Positions 45,780 to 56,473 of a stretch of 64,000 bases of DNA are shown here, piece after piece. The position numbers and the translations under genes are program-made. Under the pieces are notes generated by a model. It did not search any database. It was not told the origin of the DNA and was given only the letters and a program-made list of their open reading frames with translations. How positions within the stretch are numbered: position 1 is the first letter of the stretch; the number at the start of each line of letters is the position of its first letter. Origin of the DNA: Brachynemurus nebulosus (lineage: Eukaryota; Arthropoda; Insecta; Neuroptera; Myrmeleontidae); the NCBI GenBank assembly GCA_035578155.1, contig JAPWDM010000012.1:14536619-14600618 (forward strand), in the 5' to 3' direction.

Positions 45780-46737
45780 CCCTAGAACGACAAACTTATT
45801 TTTTCTACTCTTAAACTACAAACTGGGGTATATATTTACCCCACGGGATTTTTGGTCGTAAAATCGATCTGACAGCAGCAATTTCACTTATAAGCACACG
45901 AATTTGTTCGTTTTTTCATGCTGAAGAGAATGGTGAAGAACAAATTCAATTTAATCAAAGCTTAGTCGGTGAAAAATCTATTTAAATAGCTAAAAGTGTT
46001 CAAAAACGCTCAAATTGTCATTTAATAAACAAAAATTGATAACTATTTTTCTAATGAACCGATTTTCAAATTTCAGACGGTATTTTAAAGAGGACACAAG
46101 GGACTTCAAGCATACAAATGACATCATGATGTTTTGCCAAAAAAGTCGATTTATTTTGGATTTTGAAAATTAAAAAAATTGGGAATTTGATATGTGGAAA
46201 AATCAAACAAAAATGCATGAAATTTTAGTTTTTAAGAATATATTTCATTTTTTTTCATACAAAATGTAAAAAAAAGGAGAATTTAACTTATTCAAAGGCA
46301 CTACAATCGCTGCAATATATATTTCCATGATTCTCGCAGGTCGGTCGCTTGCACTTCGTGCAATATATTTGCGTTTTGCGGTCTTCCGATCGAGGACACA
46401 AGCAGCATCGGGCTGGCTATATCTAATGTTTTGTTGCAAAATAAGGTCATTATAAGTGAATCCAAATTATTTTAGCAAGAAAAATAAAAATAACTTACCT
46501 AAACAAAACACTGACGTAAACTACAAACTGGGGTACATATCAACCCCATACTAGCTTCACGTTTTCCCTTCGCCACAGTAGACAAGAAACCGCAGGGTTT
46601 CCCGACCTCACTCTACTGCTAGAACCTTGAACTAAATTATGGTATAGGTGTTCAGTCGATAATGTTACTGACTAATTTAAAAACGTAGTTTAAAGTTTAC
46701 CTGGGGTAGATTTCTACCCCAGTTTGTCGTTCTAGGG
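45780..46737 (-). mobile_element. piggyBac-type element nested in hAT
   Basis: TTAA (45776-45779, 46738-46741) flanks CCCTAGAACGACAAAC and its inverted partner. The phrase AAACTACAAACTGGGGTA with a following ACCCC recurs at about 45820, 46515 and 46700. It keeps a C-terminal cysteine-rich domain fragment (46288-46416). 958 bp. Confidence 0.92.
46288..46416 (-). pseudogene. piggyBac transposase C-terminal cysteine-rich domain
   Basis: Minus-strand frame, 42 codons to a stop: RCCLCPRSEDRKTQIYCTKC then KRPTCENHGNIYCSDC. The spacing CxxC...CxxC..PxCxxH...CxxC is that of the zinc-binding tail of piggyBac transposases, and DRKT is a common preceding phrase. Stops lie immediately upstream in frame (TAG codons at about 46417 and 46423), so the catalytic part is gone. 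The longer open frame in another phase (46245-46439) is a shadow. Confidence 0.85.
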
Positions 46738-46864
46738 TTAAGTACAAAATGGAAAATAGTTTGACCGAACTAATTTAAAATAGAAAATGCAAAATGCCAT
46801 TTTGTATTTTAAATACATATTTAAAATGAAATCAGTTTAAATAGTTCCCAGCCCTGTGAATAAG

Positions 46865-47878
46865 TATAGTTAAAGTTTTGAGGTTATAAAGATTGATATT
46901 GATACTTTTTCATTTAAAATTGTACAGTTATTTTTTGATGAATTTTGTAGAATTTTTTGGAAAATAAAAAGAAAGGTCACTTAACTGAAATGCAAGAACA
47001 AGATTTTTAGAATAGTTTTTTAATTTCGGTCAAGTTCGCTATTGTACTATTACCATTGTCTCTACAGAAAGATCTTTTAATAATAAAAAGGGTAGTAAAA
47101 GGTAAAAAGAGCTCTCCGATATGTATAATATAAATTTTACAGAAGAGACGAAATAGTGTGAAGAGACAAAATCAAGGGCCCAAACTACTATTATGATAGT
47201 TAGCATCTGGATTGTAATCAGAATTTTACGTCATCAGACTTGGCAGAGAGGTGGAAGGTTATGTACGTATTTAGAGTTTGTGTTGGTATGTGTAAGGTAG
47301 TGGATGTCTGTGTGTGTAATACTCTCTATGCATGTAGCGGTGGTCCAAGGTGAGAATGCATACGTATACTAGAACAACCATGTGCATAGAGCTGCTACTA
47401 GTGATATAACAATGAACAGCCACCGCTGTGGCTACGGCTTAACAATGAAGGTGTACGCTTGAAGAGCCGATGGACGACTCATCAGTAAGCAGTATAAATT
47501 GCTACTTACTGCAACTTTCGGATCACAATTTTTTGTATGTAGGCTTGATCTGTCTCATCTGTGGACAAAATATTATCATAATTGAAAAAAATAGAAATTT
47601 TTCGTTTAGAAGTTTTGCTAAACGGCTAATATTTCCATCAGCACTTCATAAGCATATGGAGAGTTTTTTCAGTTTCTTGAATTTTTCTAAATTTTCACAG
47701 ATGGCTCCATTTGCTCATTTTGTCAACTTTAGTATCCTTGACCCAAGAGTTATACCGTTTTGCCATGTCAAAGATACTACTTTTTGATACTTTTTTTCTG
47801 ACAAAAAATCAGTTTCAACAAAAATTGCAACTGGATCCTTTTGCCTTTTTATTACCGAAATATACTTGGAATCTAGCA
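46865..47878. other. Unassigned sequence
   Basis: No element ends found. A GC-richer patch at 47260-47480 and an open frame at 47470-47787 lack recognised domains. Confidence 0.4.
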
Positions 47879-47882
47879 TTAA

Positions 47883-48662
47883 GGGGAGGTTTACTTGAGA
47901 GTCGTTAAAAAAAAATCGATTTTTTTTGCCGAAATTGATAGCAAATTATGTGTAGAATATCTTCCCAAAGTGATTTTACTGAAAATAATTTAAAAACAAG
48001 ATTCTTGCACATTAACCGAATCCAGCTTTCTATAAAAAAAAATTCAAAAAACGTAGTTCACGCAATAATGAGTATTAAATATAAAATTTTGAAAATATGT
48101 TTCTTTATATATATTTCATTATATCTCGGAACTACATTTTTGGAACTGGCGGACACGATAACTCAAAAACTATTCGATGGATCCTTTTTTTAAATTTTTT
48201 ATTTTAAAGATAATTCAATTCTTCGGCACCTCTACCTAAGTTCGATACACCTTTAATTTTTTTTTTATAGTTTACTTTAAAGAGCGAAAAATAAGATAAA
48301 AATCGTAATCAAAAGTTCAAGTATCCGCCATTTTTTTTCTTTCAGGAATTTATTGATATTATAGGTAGAGGTGCCGGTACTCTTCATATATTTTATAAAT
48401 CTTTTTTGTTTTTGGATTTCGGTGGTTTATTACCGGCGCTAGGATGTCCGCCAACAAGGCGTTGGATTTTCGGATCGCCACACTGCAGTATCTATACAAT
48501 GGACAATTTTGCATATTTTTCCTTGAAAATTTTTTTTTTTGTATAGTTTAATACTTAGTAAATATGTGCACAAAATTTGAAATTGATATTTACTTCCATT
48601 CTTGAGAAAAAGATTCTAGAAAAATACATAATTTCTAAGGACTCTCGAGTAAACCTCGCCCC
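47883..48662. mobile_element. TTAA-flanked GGGGAGGTTTACTTGAG element, copy 2
   Basis: TTAA at 47879-47882 and 48663-48666; otherwise as copy 1 at 43237-44134 but without the 113-bp tandem duplication. 780 bp. Confidence 0.9.
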
Positions 48663-48666
48663 TTAA

Positions 48667-48741
48667 TCGAATTCCTTCTCGATGCAAAGGTCCCGCAAAG
48701 TCAACTTTACACCCAGTCTGGCCGTTGGTTGGGCCGGTCCT
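48667..48741. mobile_element. hAT-like right terminus (GGTTGGGCCGGTCCTG)
   Basis: Relative of 37885-37946: AAAGGTCCCGCAAAGTCAAC, then ending GGTTGGGCCGGTCCTG. It abuts the TTAA element, which may have inserted into it. Left end not found. Confidence 0.45.
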
Positions 48742-49017
48742 GAAGTCCTAATTATAAATGAGCTATACTATTTTCGTTAATGTAGTGAATTTGTTGAGTG
48801 ATTTTAGATTTACATGAATATTTTAATATACATTCCATTTAAGTCTTACACATCATGTGAATATTGAAATTTGTTTTAAAATAAATCGGCGATTTTATAT
48901 AGTTGAATTGATTATTTTAACATTATTATGACTATTATTAGGTACTTTATTGTTATTATAATATATGAATATATATACATATTCAAAATGAATTACCTAA
49001 TTATATGAAAGCTTTTA

Positions 49018-50470
49018 AGGTAAGTGTACCAGTAGCCGTCGCTGTACCAGTACTCGTCATTTCTTACATTTTTATTAAAAATTAAGAATACTGTCTGTAC
49101 CTATACGATATTTCTCACACTATAGTAAAATACGACACTCCCTCTATTTAAACTAATATTTTGCGTAGTACAATGGTTGTGACAAGTATTTTAAATTTCG
49201 CTTAAAAAATACGAAACTGCTGAAAAACGAATTTACATCAAAATTTCGCTAGTGTTTTCGCTAAGGTAGGTGACTTTTTATTTAGACCCTTTCTTCGTAT
49301 TTTTATGAAATTTTAGCAGTATTATAATTTTATTAGAAAATGTATAGGTTAAGTTTACATACAAAACATAAATTTTTGCAGTAAAACCGTTATTTATTTA
49401 ATATTTTAAAGTGACGGTTATTGGTACATCGAAAATTACGTTTTTCCTATTTCCGACAGGGCTGACGACAATTGGAGCAACGTAAAGTGTTAATAAAATA
49501 AATATTTTTATGGTTTCTTCTAAATTTAACGTAAGTTTAATATATGTGTTCTATTCAAAATAATACTAGAATATTTGTTACCAATAACCGTCACCGATTA
49601 TGGGAAATGTATAAATAAAAATAACGAATCAATTAGATGACGGATATTGGTGCAGCTTACTGACGATTATTGGTGCTTCGTATTTTTAAGGTAAATTTCT
49701 AAGGTAAAAAGATGAAATATTCTATAGAAGATTTCGACGCAGTCGAAGAAAGTAGAAAATCAATCGCATCAGTAGCAAAAAGATATGGAATACCCAGATG
49801 GACATTATCAGATAAATGTAAAAGAAAATATCCTTGAGCTTTTAGAAAGGGTCCGTCAACCTTTCTAACGTCAAAAGAGGACGAAACACTTGTTAAATGG
49901 GAAATTAATTTAGGAAAAATTGAATTTCCTGTATCCAAGGATCAGTGACTGGACAGCGTACAGTTGTTGATTAAAAATTTCGGGAGAGAAACAACACCTT
50001 TCGAATCTGGTAGACCTGGTCGAAAATGGTACGATTGTTTCTTAAAAAGGACACCCGTTAATTATGGTTACATGAAAAATGTGTTTAAGTTACTCCTAAT
50101 TTCATTTGTAGCAATTGTACAAGTCAATAATTTTTTTAATATCAGGTTTATTTTCTTATTACTGGTAACAACTCGTCATATAATGTTTTTAGCGAGGATG
50201 ACGAATATTGGTACAAATTGGAAACGGATATTGGTACATTGCAAATATTAAACTGACGGCTATTGGTACAAATACACTTTTCATTAATTTTTATTAATTA
50301 TTTTATCCTTGCGTTGATAATTAGTGAATTTTAATGAATTTATGTCAAAGATTAATTTACAAGCAACATGCTAAGATCTTACTTAATAGGTTTTTTTTAT
50401 AACTAAGGACAAATACGAACTTCCAAAATTTATTTTTAGCTTAACATGACGACTATTGGTACAATTACCT
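49018..50470 (+). mobile_element. pogo-like element with dispersed GACGNNTATTGGTACA motifs
   Basis: Ends AGGTAAGTGTACCAGTAGC and complement AGGTAATTGTACCAATAGT, TA on both sides (49016-49017, 50471-50472). About ten copies of GACGNNTATTGGTACA or complement lie at both ends and through the interior (about 49029, 49050, 49412, 49577, 49639, 49660, 50200, 50226, 50252, 50446). It carries a pogo-type transposase remnant. Like 8945-10289 it starts AGGTA after TA. Confidence 0.85.
49712..50074 (+). pseudogene. pogo-like transposase remnant with two in-frame stops
   Basis: From ATG 49712 one frame gives a psq-type HTH (KSIASVAKRYGIPRWTLSDK). After a stop at 49835 it continues with FLTSKEDETLVKWEINLGK and, after a second stop at 49946, with LDSVQLLIKNFGRETTPFES and GRPGRKWYDCFLKRTP. 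These blocks match the order in pogo/jerky-type transposases: psq HTH, then a CENP-B-type HTH with the PG(R)KWY..FL.R phrase. No DDE domain follows. Both stops are single-base changes (TGA), so this is a recently decayed copy. Confidence 0.85.
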
Positions 50471-50630
50471 TAATGGAAATTAATTTGTCGGAATTAAATA
50501 CGATCACTTTTCAAATTTTATGAATAGATACAGAGACTACATAAATTACATAAATATAAAGTATATTTAATCCTTTTTAAAAAGTAGCTTTTCCCAGGTA
50601 TTTGGTGAAATAATTTTTTTTTCTCTTGTA

Positions 50631-51128
50631 CACCGTATCCTTTTTTTATGCGGTCGGTAAGGACCGCATATAAAAATCGCACAAAAAGTTAATCGCACAA
50701 AAGAAAAATGTCATAAATAGCTATCAAAAGCATAGTTCGCTCCAGATTTAAAAAAAAGAAAAACCGCATAAAAAACATTTCATAGACGCAACACAAATTA
50801 AAACGCTCAAAACCACACGATTTCCTTAGAAGTTGCTTTTCTATGCAAGATAAAGCATAAATTTATCCATAAGAACATTTTATTTCTTCTTTACAATATT
50901 ATAAAAATTGTAATAAATACATCTGTAAAAAAATTCAGTGCTACAATATCTTATATTCCTATACGCAATGTACTGATTAAATGCTTAAAAATAATCAATA
51001 AGTAATTTTATCGCAAATTATTGTTTAAATTTCTTACTTTCTCTGACTTTTAATGCACATTAGGTACTTTCAATCAAGTCTTACCAAAAAAATTACACAA
51101 AAAGGACTGCATAAAAAAAGTTTTTCTG
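50631..51128. mobile_element. GCATAAAAA-type TA-flanked element, copy 2
   Basis: Ends CACCGTATCCTTTTTTTATG and complement CAGAAAAACTTTTTTTATG, TA on both sides (50629-50630, 51129-51130). ATGCGGTC, CCGCATATAAAAA, CGCACAAAAA and GCATAAAAAA recur at the ends. Body matches 5871-6345. Confidence 0.8.
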
Positions 51129-51130
51129 TA

Positions 51131-51591
51131 TATGCCGTAAGAAATGTCATGGTTTGAGCACATTTTAGGTTTTGACAAACAATATTATGAAGTACACCAA
51201 TAATTTGCAAAAGGAAAAGATAATTGTGTAACGATTGGTCACATGAATATAATAAATACCACTGACACAGCATCTGATAATATAGCGAATTTCCGAAAAT
51301 TTGACACTGACGAATCAGACGAAGCACTCCCATAAAACACGTGTAACTCTAAAATTAATTTAAAAATGACTTTTCTGTTTAGTAATAGAACGAAAGGCAA
51401 TACTAAGAGTTAATTTTAAATAATTGATAAAGGATTTTAAGGTACGACAAAACACCTGTCCCACAAAATGTGAAATTTGAAGTTTTTGAAAAATAATGTA
51501 ACTTATTTGTTAGCCTGTTATTAACTTTCAGGACACCAAGAAGCTACTGAGTGTTATTTATTCGTATAGTAGAGACAGTTTGTAATACGAA
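51131..51591. other. Unassigned, with inverted R2 tail
   Basis: 51270-51330 is a minus-strand R2 tail (complement of GGAAATTCGCTATATTAT). The rest is unrecognised. Confidence 0.5.
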
Positions 51592-51675
51592 TTGCCGAAA
51601 CAACCCGAACTTAACACAAAAACACGAATAAAAATCCAGATTTTATATGAAGAAGGGAAGACTCAAATAGAGATT
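51592..51675 (+). pseudogene. Tc1-like transposase N-terminus (fragment)
   Basis: The first ~28 codons of a 303-codon frame read PKQPELNTKTRIKIQILYEE then GKTQIEI, the start of the Tc1-type paired-like HTH. The expected ATG is TTG here (51592), so no standard start exists. The frame continues without interruption into LINE sequence, while the rest of the Tc1 protein resumes at 52511. Confidence 0.7.
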
Positions 51676-52477
51676 CTATTTGATTATCTCATATCAAAAG
51701 AAAATTGGTTATCGGTTTTTAACCGTAGTGATCCGGATGAATGTTACCAGTGTTTTAGTGACACACTTTCCTATTGTTTTAATGTGGCGTTTCCTAAAAT
51801 AAAAGTGAAAAAATGTGCTAATTATAATGGTGAAACTAAAATGTGGATAACAAATCAAATAAAGCAAGAGTGTGCACGTAAACGTGATATGTACTTGTTA
51901 ATTAGAGATATGAAATCGCTTAATGTAGACGTAAGTAACTTAAGTGATAATTATAAAATTTTTTGCAAAAATTTAAAAAAATCGATTAATGAAGCTAAAA
52001 GAAATTACTATGATAATATGTTAAATAGTTCTGATAATAAGTCTAGGATGGCTTGGAACATTATAAACAAATTCAGTAGTAATATAAATTGTCGACAAAA
52101 ATCAAATCTACCTCATATGATTAAAGTAGAAAACAGTGAAATTACAAACCCGCAACATATTGCTAACGAGTTTAATAATATGTACATTAACACAGCAAAG
52201 ACATTAAATTTGAACACACCGTCACCAAACAGTGACGTATTGTCCAAACATTTTAATAACAATAGTATATTTATGTTTCCAACAGATGAAGATGAAATAA
52301 TGGAAGTAATTTCAAATTTAAATAACAAAAAGTCAGTGGGTATTGATGAAATACCTACTATAATTTTGAAAAACTTTGTACATTACTTCACATTACCTAT
52401 TTGTCATATCGTAAATAATTGCTTAAGTCAAGGTCATTTCCCTAAACAATTAAAAACCGCTATAGTGAAACCTCTTT
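51676..52477 (+). pseudogene. LINE ORF2 fragment (linker and start of reverse transcriptase)
   Basis: In the same frame as the preceding Tc1 fragment. It has the endonuclease-to-RT linker pattern (W..V...D......F...L, FPKIKVKK, W.T..I...C.RKRDMY, NEAKRNYYDNML, W.IINK). Then come the first RT blocks: NNKKSVGIDEIPTIILKN and FPKQLKTAIVKPLY. This is typical of the jockey/CR1 group; the clade is not resolved. The frame ends at the junction with the Tc1 hairpin (stop at 52501). The catalytic RT motifs (FxDD) and the endonuclease are missing. Confidence 0.85.
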
Positions 52478-53112
52478 ACACCAATATTCATATGCTCACT
52501 TAACCGCTAGAATAGAAAACTTATCCGTGACTCACTTAAGGACCGCAGAAAAACTTCTTCTGAGCTCACTGCAGCTTTATCGAGAGACATTGGGAAACCA
52601 ATTAGTTCTCGAACTGTAAGAAGAAGACCCACAGATGCAGGTTTAAAAATCCGCAAAGCTGGGAAGAAGCCTTGGCTCTCCGACAACGTCAAGAAAAATC
52701 GTTTAGCATGGGTTTTAAGACACCAGCATTCTTCTGAAGAAGATTGGTCCAATGTGGTATGATCCGCATTTGAAGTAAGTTAAATTCTATACCACCGCAT
52801 TAAAAGATGCGATTAGGTTTGCCGGACCATACCACATTGGACCTATCTTCTTCAGAAGAATGCTGGTGTCTTAAAGCCCATTCTAAACAATTTTTCTTGA
52901 TGTTGTCGTAGAGTCAAGGCTTCTTCCTAGCTTTGCGGCTCTTTAAACCTGCTTCTGTGGGTCTTCTTCTTACAGTTCGAGAACTAATTGGTTTCCAAAT
53001 GTCTCCCGATAAAGCTGCAGTGAGCTCAGAAGAAGTTTTTTTGCGGTCCTTAAGTGAGTCACGGATAAGTTTTCTAATTTAGCGGTTAAGTGAGCATATG
53101 AATATTGGTGTA
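52477..53112. repeat. Inverted duplication of a Tc1 segment
   Basis: 52477-52766 and 52823-53112 are inverted copies of about 290 bp (about 93% alike) around a ~56-bp loop. Both begin at TACACCAATATTCATATGC and contain the same Tc1 transposase segment. Confidence 0.88.
52511..52762 (+). pseudogene. Tc1-like transposase middle fragment
   Basis: Frame from 52511: NRKLIRDSLKDRRKTSSELT, then SRDIGKPISSRTVRRRP, DAGLKIRKAGKKPWLSDN and EEDWSNVV to a stop. These match the second HTH and the stretch before the first catalytic aspartate of Tc1 transposases. The DDE domain is absent. A mirror copy is read on the minus strand of 52823-53078, with a stop in place of the tryptophan of KKPW. Confidence 0.85.
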
Positions 53113-53280
53113 TGTTTAAATACGCACAAAAGTCCGCCATACATTTATAATGTTTCACAGGCACTCGATAACATTTGAGATTAAAAATATCTAGGTATCT
53201 AAATAAATCTTTGGAAATTCGCTATGTTATGCCGGTGCTGCGACAGGGGGTATTTATTCTAGCAATGACTCCCAAGCTAT
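53113..53280 (+). repeat. R2 tail copy
   Basis: ATATCTAGGTATCTAAATAA then CTTTGGAAATTCGCTATG and TGCGACAGGGGGTATT; inverted partner at 55484-55540. Confidence 0.65.
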
Positions 53281-54949
53281 TGAGTATTTATTGGATGATC
53301 TTAAATGCGATTCGATTTTTTTTATAGTAAAAAATTGAGGGCATACAAAGTTTTCGATTTAAGAAAATGCTTGACATAAGATCATTCTTTAAACTCTCTT
53401 ATTAATTTTACAAAATTTTTTAGGTAGACTGGACCTACTCGATTTATCCATTAAAATCGACACTGCTTGGACTATAGCCGTCGCCATCTTTGTTATACCC
53501 TCATTACGGTACCGGTAGATAATTACACGAAAGTTTATATACATTCACTATAATTCAAAACAATAATTTAGTTCGTCGAAAAATGACATTGTGGTTTCTG
53601 ATTGAAAGACTGACGACTACCACTACCATTGCTGTGACTGTCGCTGTAGCTGTGGTGAAAATTATTCAAAACTTTACAAGACATACGGCAAAACTTAATT
53701 CAAGAAGTAAATATTTGTAAAAGTTTACATAACTAAACTGGGACAAATTAGTAAATTCAATAGTATATACGAAATTCTAAAACAACCGTCAACTATACAA
53801 TATAGTACCCAACATTTACGTCGAATACCAACTAGAAATTTCTATACAATATGTACATTAATTGTACCGTAGCAGTGGTACCTACAGATGTCGCTCGCTT
53901 GATGAATTAAATGTTTAAAACAAACTTACTGGTCCAAAATTTATTAAATGCTTCATAAACACTTCGTTAACTAACTTCTTATTATGTTGTATTGTGTGTG
54001 ATATTTGTTGGTGAAGTTAAATTTTCACGTTTTGAGAAAGATTGGAAAAAAGTTTTAAATGTTGTCACGTGCAGTACACTTCGCGAATTTTCAGTGCATA
54101 AAGTGTATAAATAGAACCAATGTAAACCAAAAAGTTTATTTATTTGAACTTAATTTTTTTGTTTTGATCTAAAAGTAGTTATTAGATATATGTAATATAC
54201 AGGATATGTTCAAAAAGATGATACTAAATTACGCCATATTTCCTTTAATATACTTCAACTGAGACATCACTTTGAAAATTCGGTTCCCGGCCAATGACGA
54301 AAAATAAACAAATACTTAGTTTAAAATTAATGTTTTTTCGTTAAAAAACTTCATTTTAAAAAAAGTATCTATATCACAAAATGGCGGAATTTTTAAAAAA
54401 AAAGTTTCAAATTTTGCGCGAAACGATTTTTGGCCTGCAAAAATTACATTTTTTATTCGACCGGAAAACTGGACGTCCATGCCACGAAGAAACATACATG
54501 AAAGAAGCTGCAATAAGAATCAAATTGATCGGGTAATTTTTCTTTGAGTTATAACTGCAGCAAATTTGAAAAATGTAGTTTTTCTTTACCTTACCGTTTA
54601 GTTTTAATCACTGAGAATTTTTGCTAAAATTATTTACGATGTACTCACTATAACGGTCATAGTAAAACTAGATGAGTCGTTTAAATGTGCCAGGGTCTAG
54701 TTGCTCCACAACATGTGACTCGCAGCCACGTTCAAAAACTCCCGAACTATTAACCTTCGTACATTTCTCAATACCTCAAAGTTAACAATGAAAATCAAAA
54801 TTTGGTCTTCAGATGTCTGTAACTCAAAAACTATTTGAGATACGCACGTGAAATTTTAGTATGTTATTTTTAAAGGTATAGACTCAAAACATGCAAAAAA
54901 AATTTTCAGTTTTTTCAAAACGTTACACTAGTGGTCCCCTTTAAGTTTT
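53281..54949. other. Unassigned sequence
   Basis: No gene recognised. At 54199 TACAGGATATGTTCAAAAAG resembles one end of a TA-targeting element, but no partner end was found. Confidence 0.4.
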
Positions 54950-55200
54950 ATTTAATAAAACCAACAAATAATAATTATTCTCTCATTCTGTCAACTTTTG
55001 AAGAATATATATACTGTGTGAGTTTTTCGAGAGTTGCCACTTTTATTACAGCCAAACTGTTGATTTAATTGAAAAATTGTTCAAATAAGAGTTGTAGATA
55101 TCGACGGCGGCAACCGATTGCTATAGTCAGAAGCTTTATTGCTCTTATGGTTTTCGAGCTATGATGCAAACTTATAGATTTTTAAAAGGGACTATATTAA
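54950..55200. repeat. Relative of the 60938-61201 foldback
   Basis: GTTGCCACTTTTATTACAGC, CAAACTGTTGAT, AAATTGTTCAAATAA and CAACCGATTGCTATAGTCAG match the complement of 61050-61180. Confidence 0.7.
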
Positions 55201-55431
55201 TTAACAACATAAATGAGCAAAAAAATTTTTTTTACCCAAGTTTAATTTTTAAATTTTTCTTTAATTTATCAGTTAGGCGGTAAAAATATGCATATGTACT
55301 TGAGGCTACTTCAATCGATAGTGTTTTTCTTGGTTACATTTCCATTACATCCAAGAAAATAACCTTTTCCAGTACCATTTCTATCATAAGAATTTGGTTC
55401 TAATAGAAATGGCAACTCAAAAGACTCACAT

Positions 55432-55433
<2 letters not shown>

Positions 55434-55486
<53 letters not shown>

Positions 55487-55535
55487 CATAGCGAATTTCC
55501 AAAGGTTTATTTAGATACCTATATTTTTAATTTCA

Positions 55536-55602
<67 letters not shown>

Positions 55603-55636
55603 CATATATATATATTATGTATATATATATATATAT

Positions 55637-55692
<56 letters not shown>
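55434..55692. repeat. (TA)n microsatellites around an inverted R2 tail
   Basis: TA repeats at 55434-55485 and 55538-55692 enclose 55486-55537, the complement of the R2 tail (CATAGCGAATTTCCAAAGG). The right tract is interrupted by several TATTATAC/TATTATG variants. Confidence 0.9.
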
Positions 55693-55695
<3 letters not shown>

Positions 55696-56471
55696 AGTTT
55701 AATCTTTATAACACAAGTAATTGTAGTATCCTATGTTTAAGAATGGACAGTATTGAAGGTCCTATGACGCAACGGGTAAAAGAGCTAGATACTTAGTGAA
55801 ACACAAGATGCTTACTGGTTCAAATCGTAGATGTTCGAACAGAAATTTAATTTTAAATATAGAGAGAAAAAAAAATTAAATGAATACGTTAAAAAAAGAA
55901 AAACTATTCTAATACCCAAGCGTTGTTCTTCAAGTTTGACAAATAACAATCTATATTATAATTTCCAAGAAGATTTTTTGAAATTTGTCGCTTGAATCAT
56001 TATATTTACTTATTCAATACTTTCGTGAAAATGCAAAACTTTTTAAATAACAATTTTCTCAGAAACAATCTTATAGTTAAAAACAAATGTGAATACAAAT
56101 ACAAGTTCCTAGAGTAAGTATTTATATTAGTATTTGTCCAAGTATGCGTAAATATATATGCTCACATTTACTATATGATAAAAGATGAATTTAGAGCTTG
56201 GGTATCCAGCGTTATGGTTACCTACTTACCGATACATACATTTTCAACACAAAGGAAATGTGTTTCGTATTAAAGCTCCATCTTCCTGCTCCGACCCCCG
56301 TACCGACTACATTACCTGTGTGTGTCGGTGTCGGTAATAAACAAAAACACAACGTCTTCCCTATTATAAATATTTAAGGAGAGAATTTATGTTAGTTGAG
56401 AACTACTTTTAAACATAAGAAATTTCTTATGGTCGTCGCCGGGATAAATATCAATACAACTTATGTACATA
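55693..56471. other. Unassigned sequence
   Basis: No gene or element recognised; a GC-richer patch at 56280-56335. Confidence 0.5.
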
Positions 56472-56473
56472 TA

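Larger units (their letters stand above)
45055..46856. mobile_element. hAT-type element (CAGGGCTGGGAA) containing a piggyBac element
   Basis: Ends CAGGGCTGGGAAAAATGG and complement CAGGGCTGGGAACTATTT. Flanks CGAATAGG (45047-45054) and TGAATAAG (46857-46864) agree at 6 of 8. Near both ends AAAATGGAAAAT-type phrases repeat many times. Its middle is the piggyBac-type insertion 45780-46737. Confidence 0.8.

Noticed and set aside
46245..46439. 64-codon minus-strand frame
   Set aside because: Shadow of the piggyBac cysteine-rich domain, which is in a different phase.
51592..52503. Functional 303-residue protein
   Set aside because: The frame begins with TTG, joins two unrelated TE fragments and lacks catalytic motifs; annotated as pseudogene parts instead.
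52970..53164. 64-codon minus-strand frame
   Set aside because: Off-frame reading of the inverted Tc1 arm.
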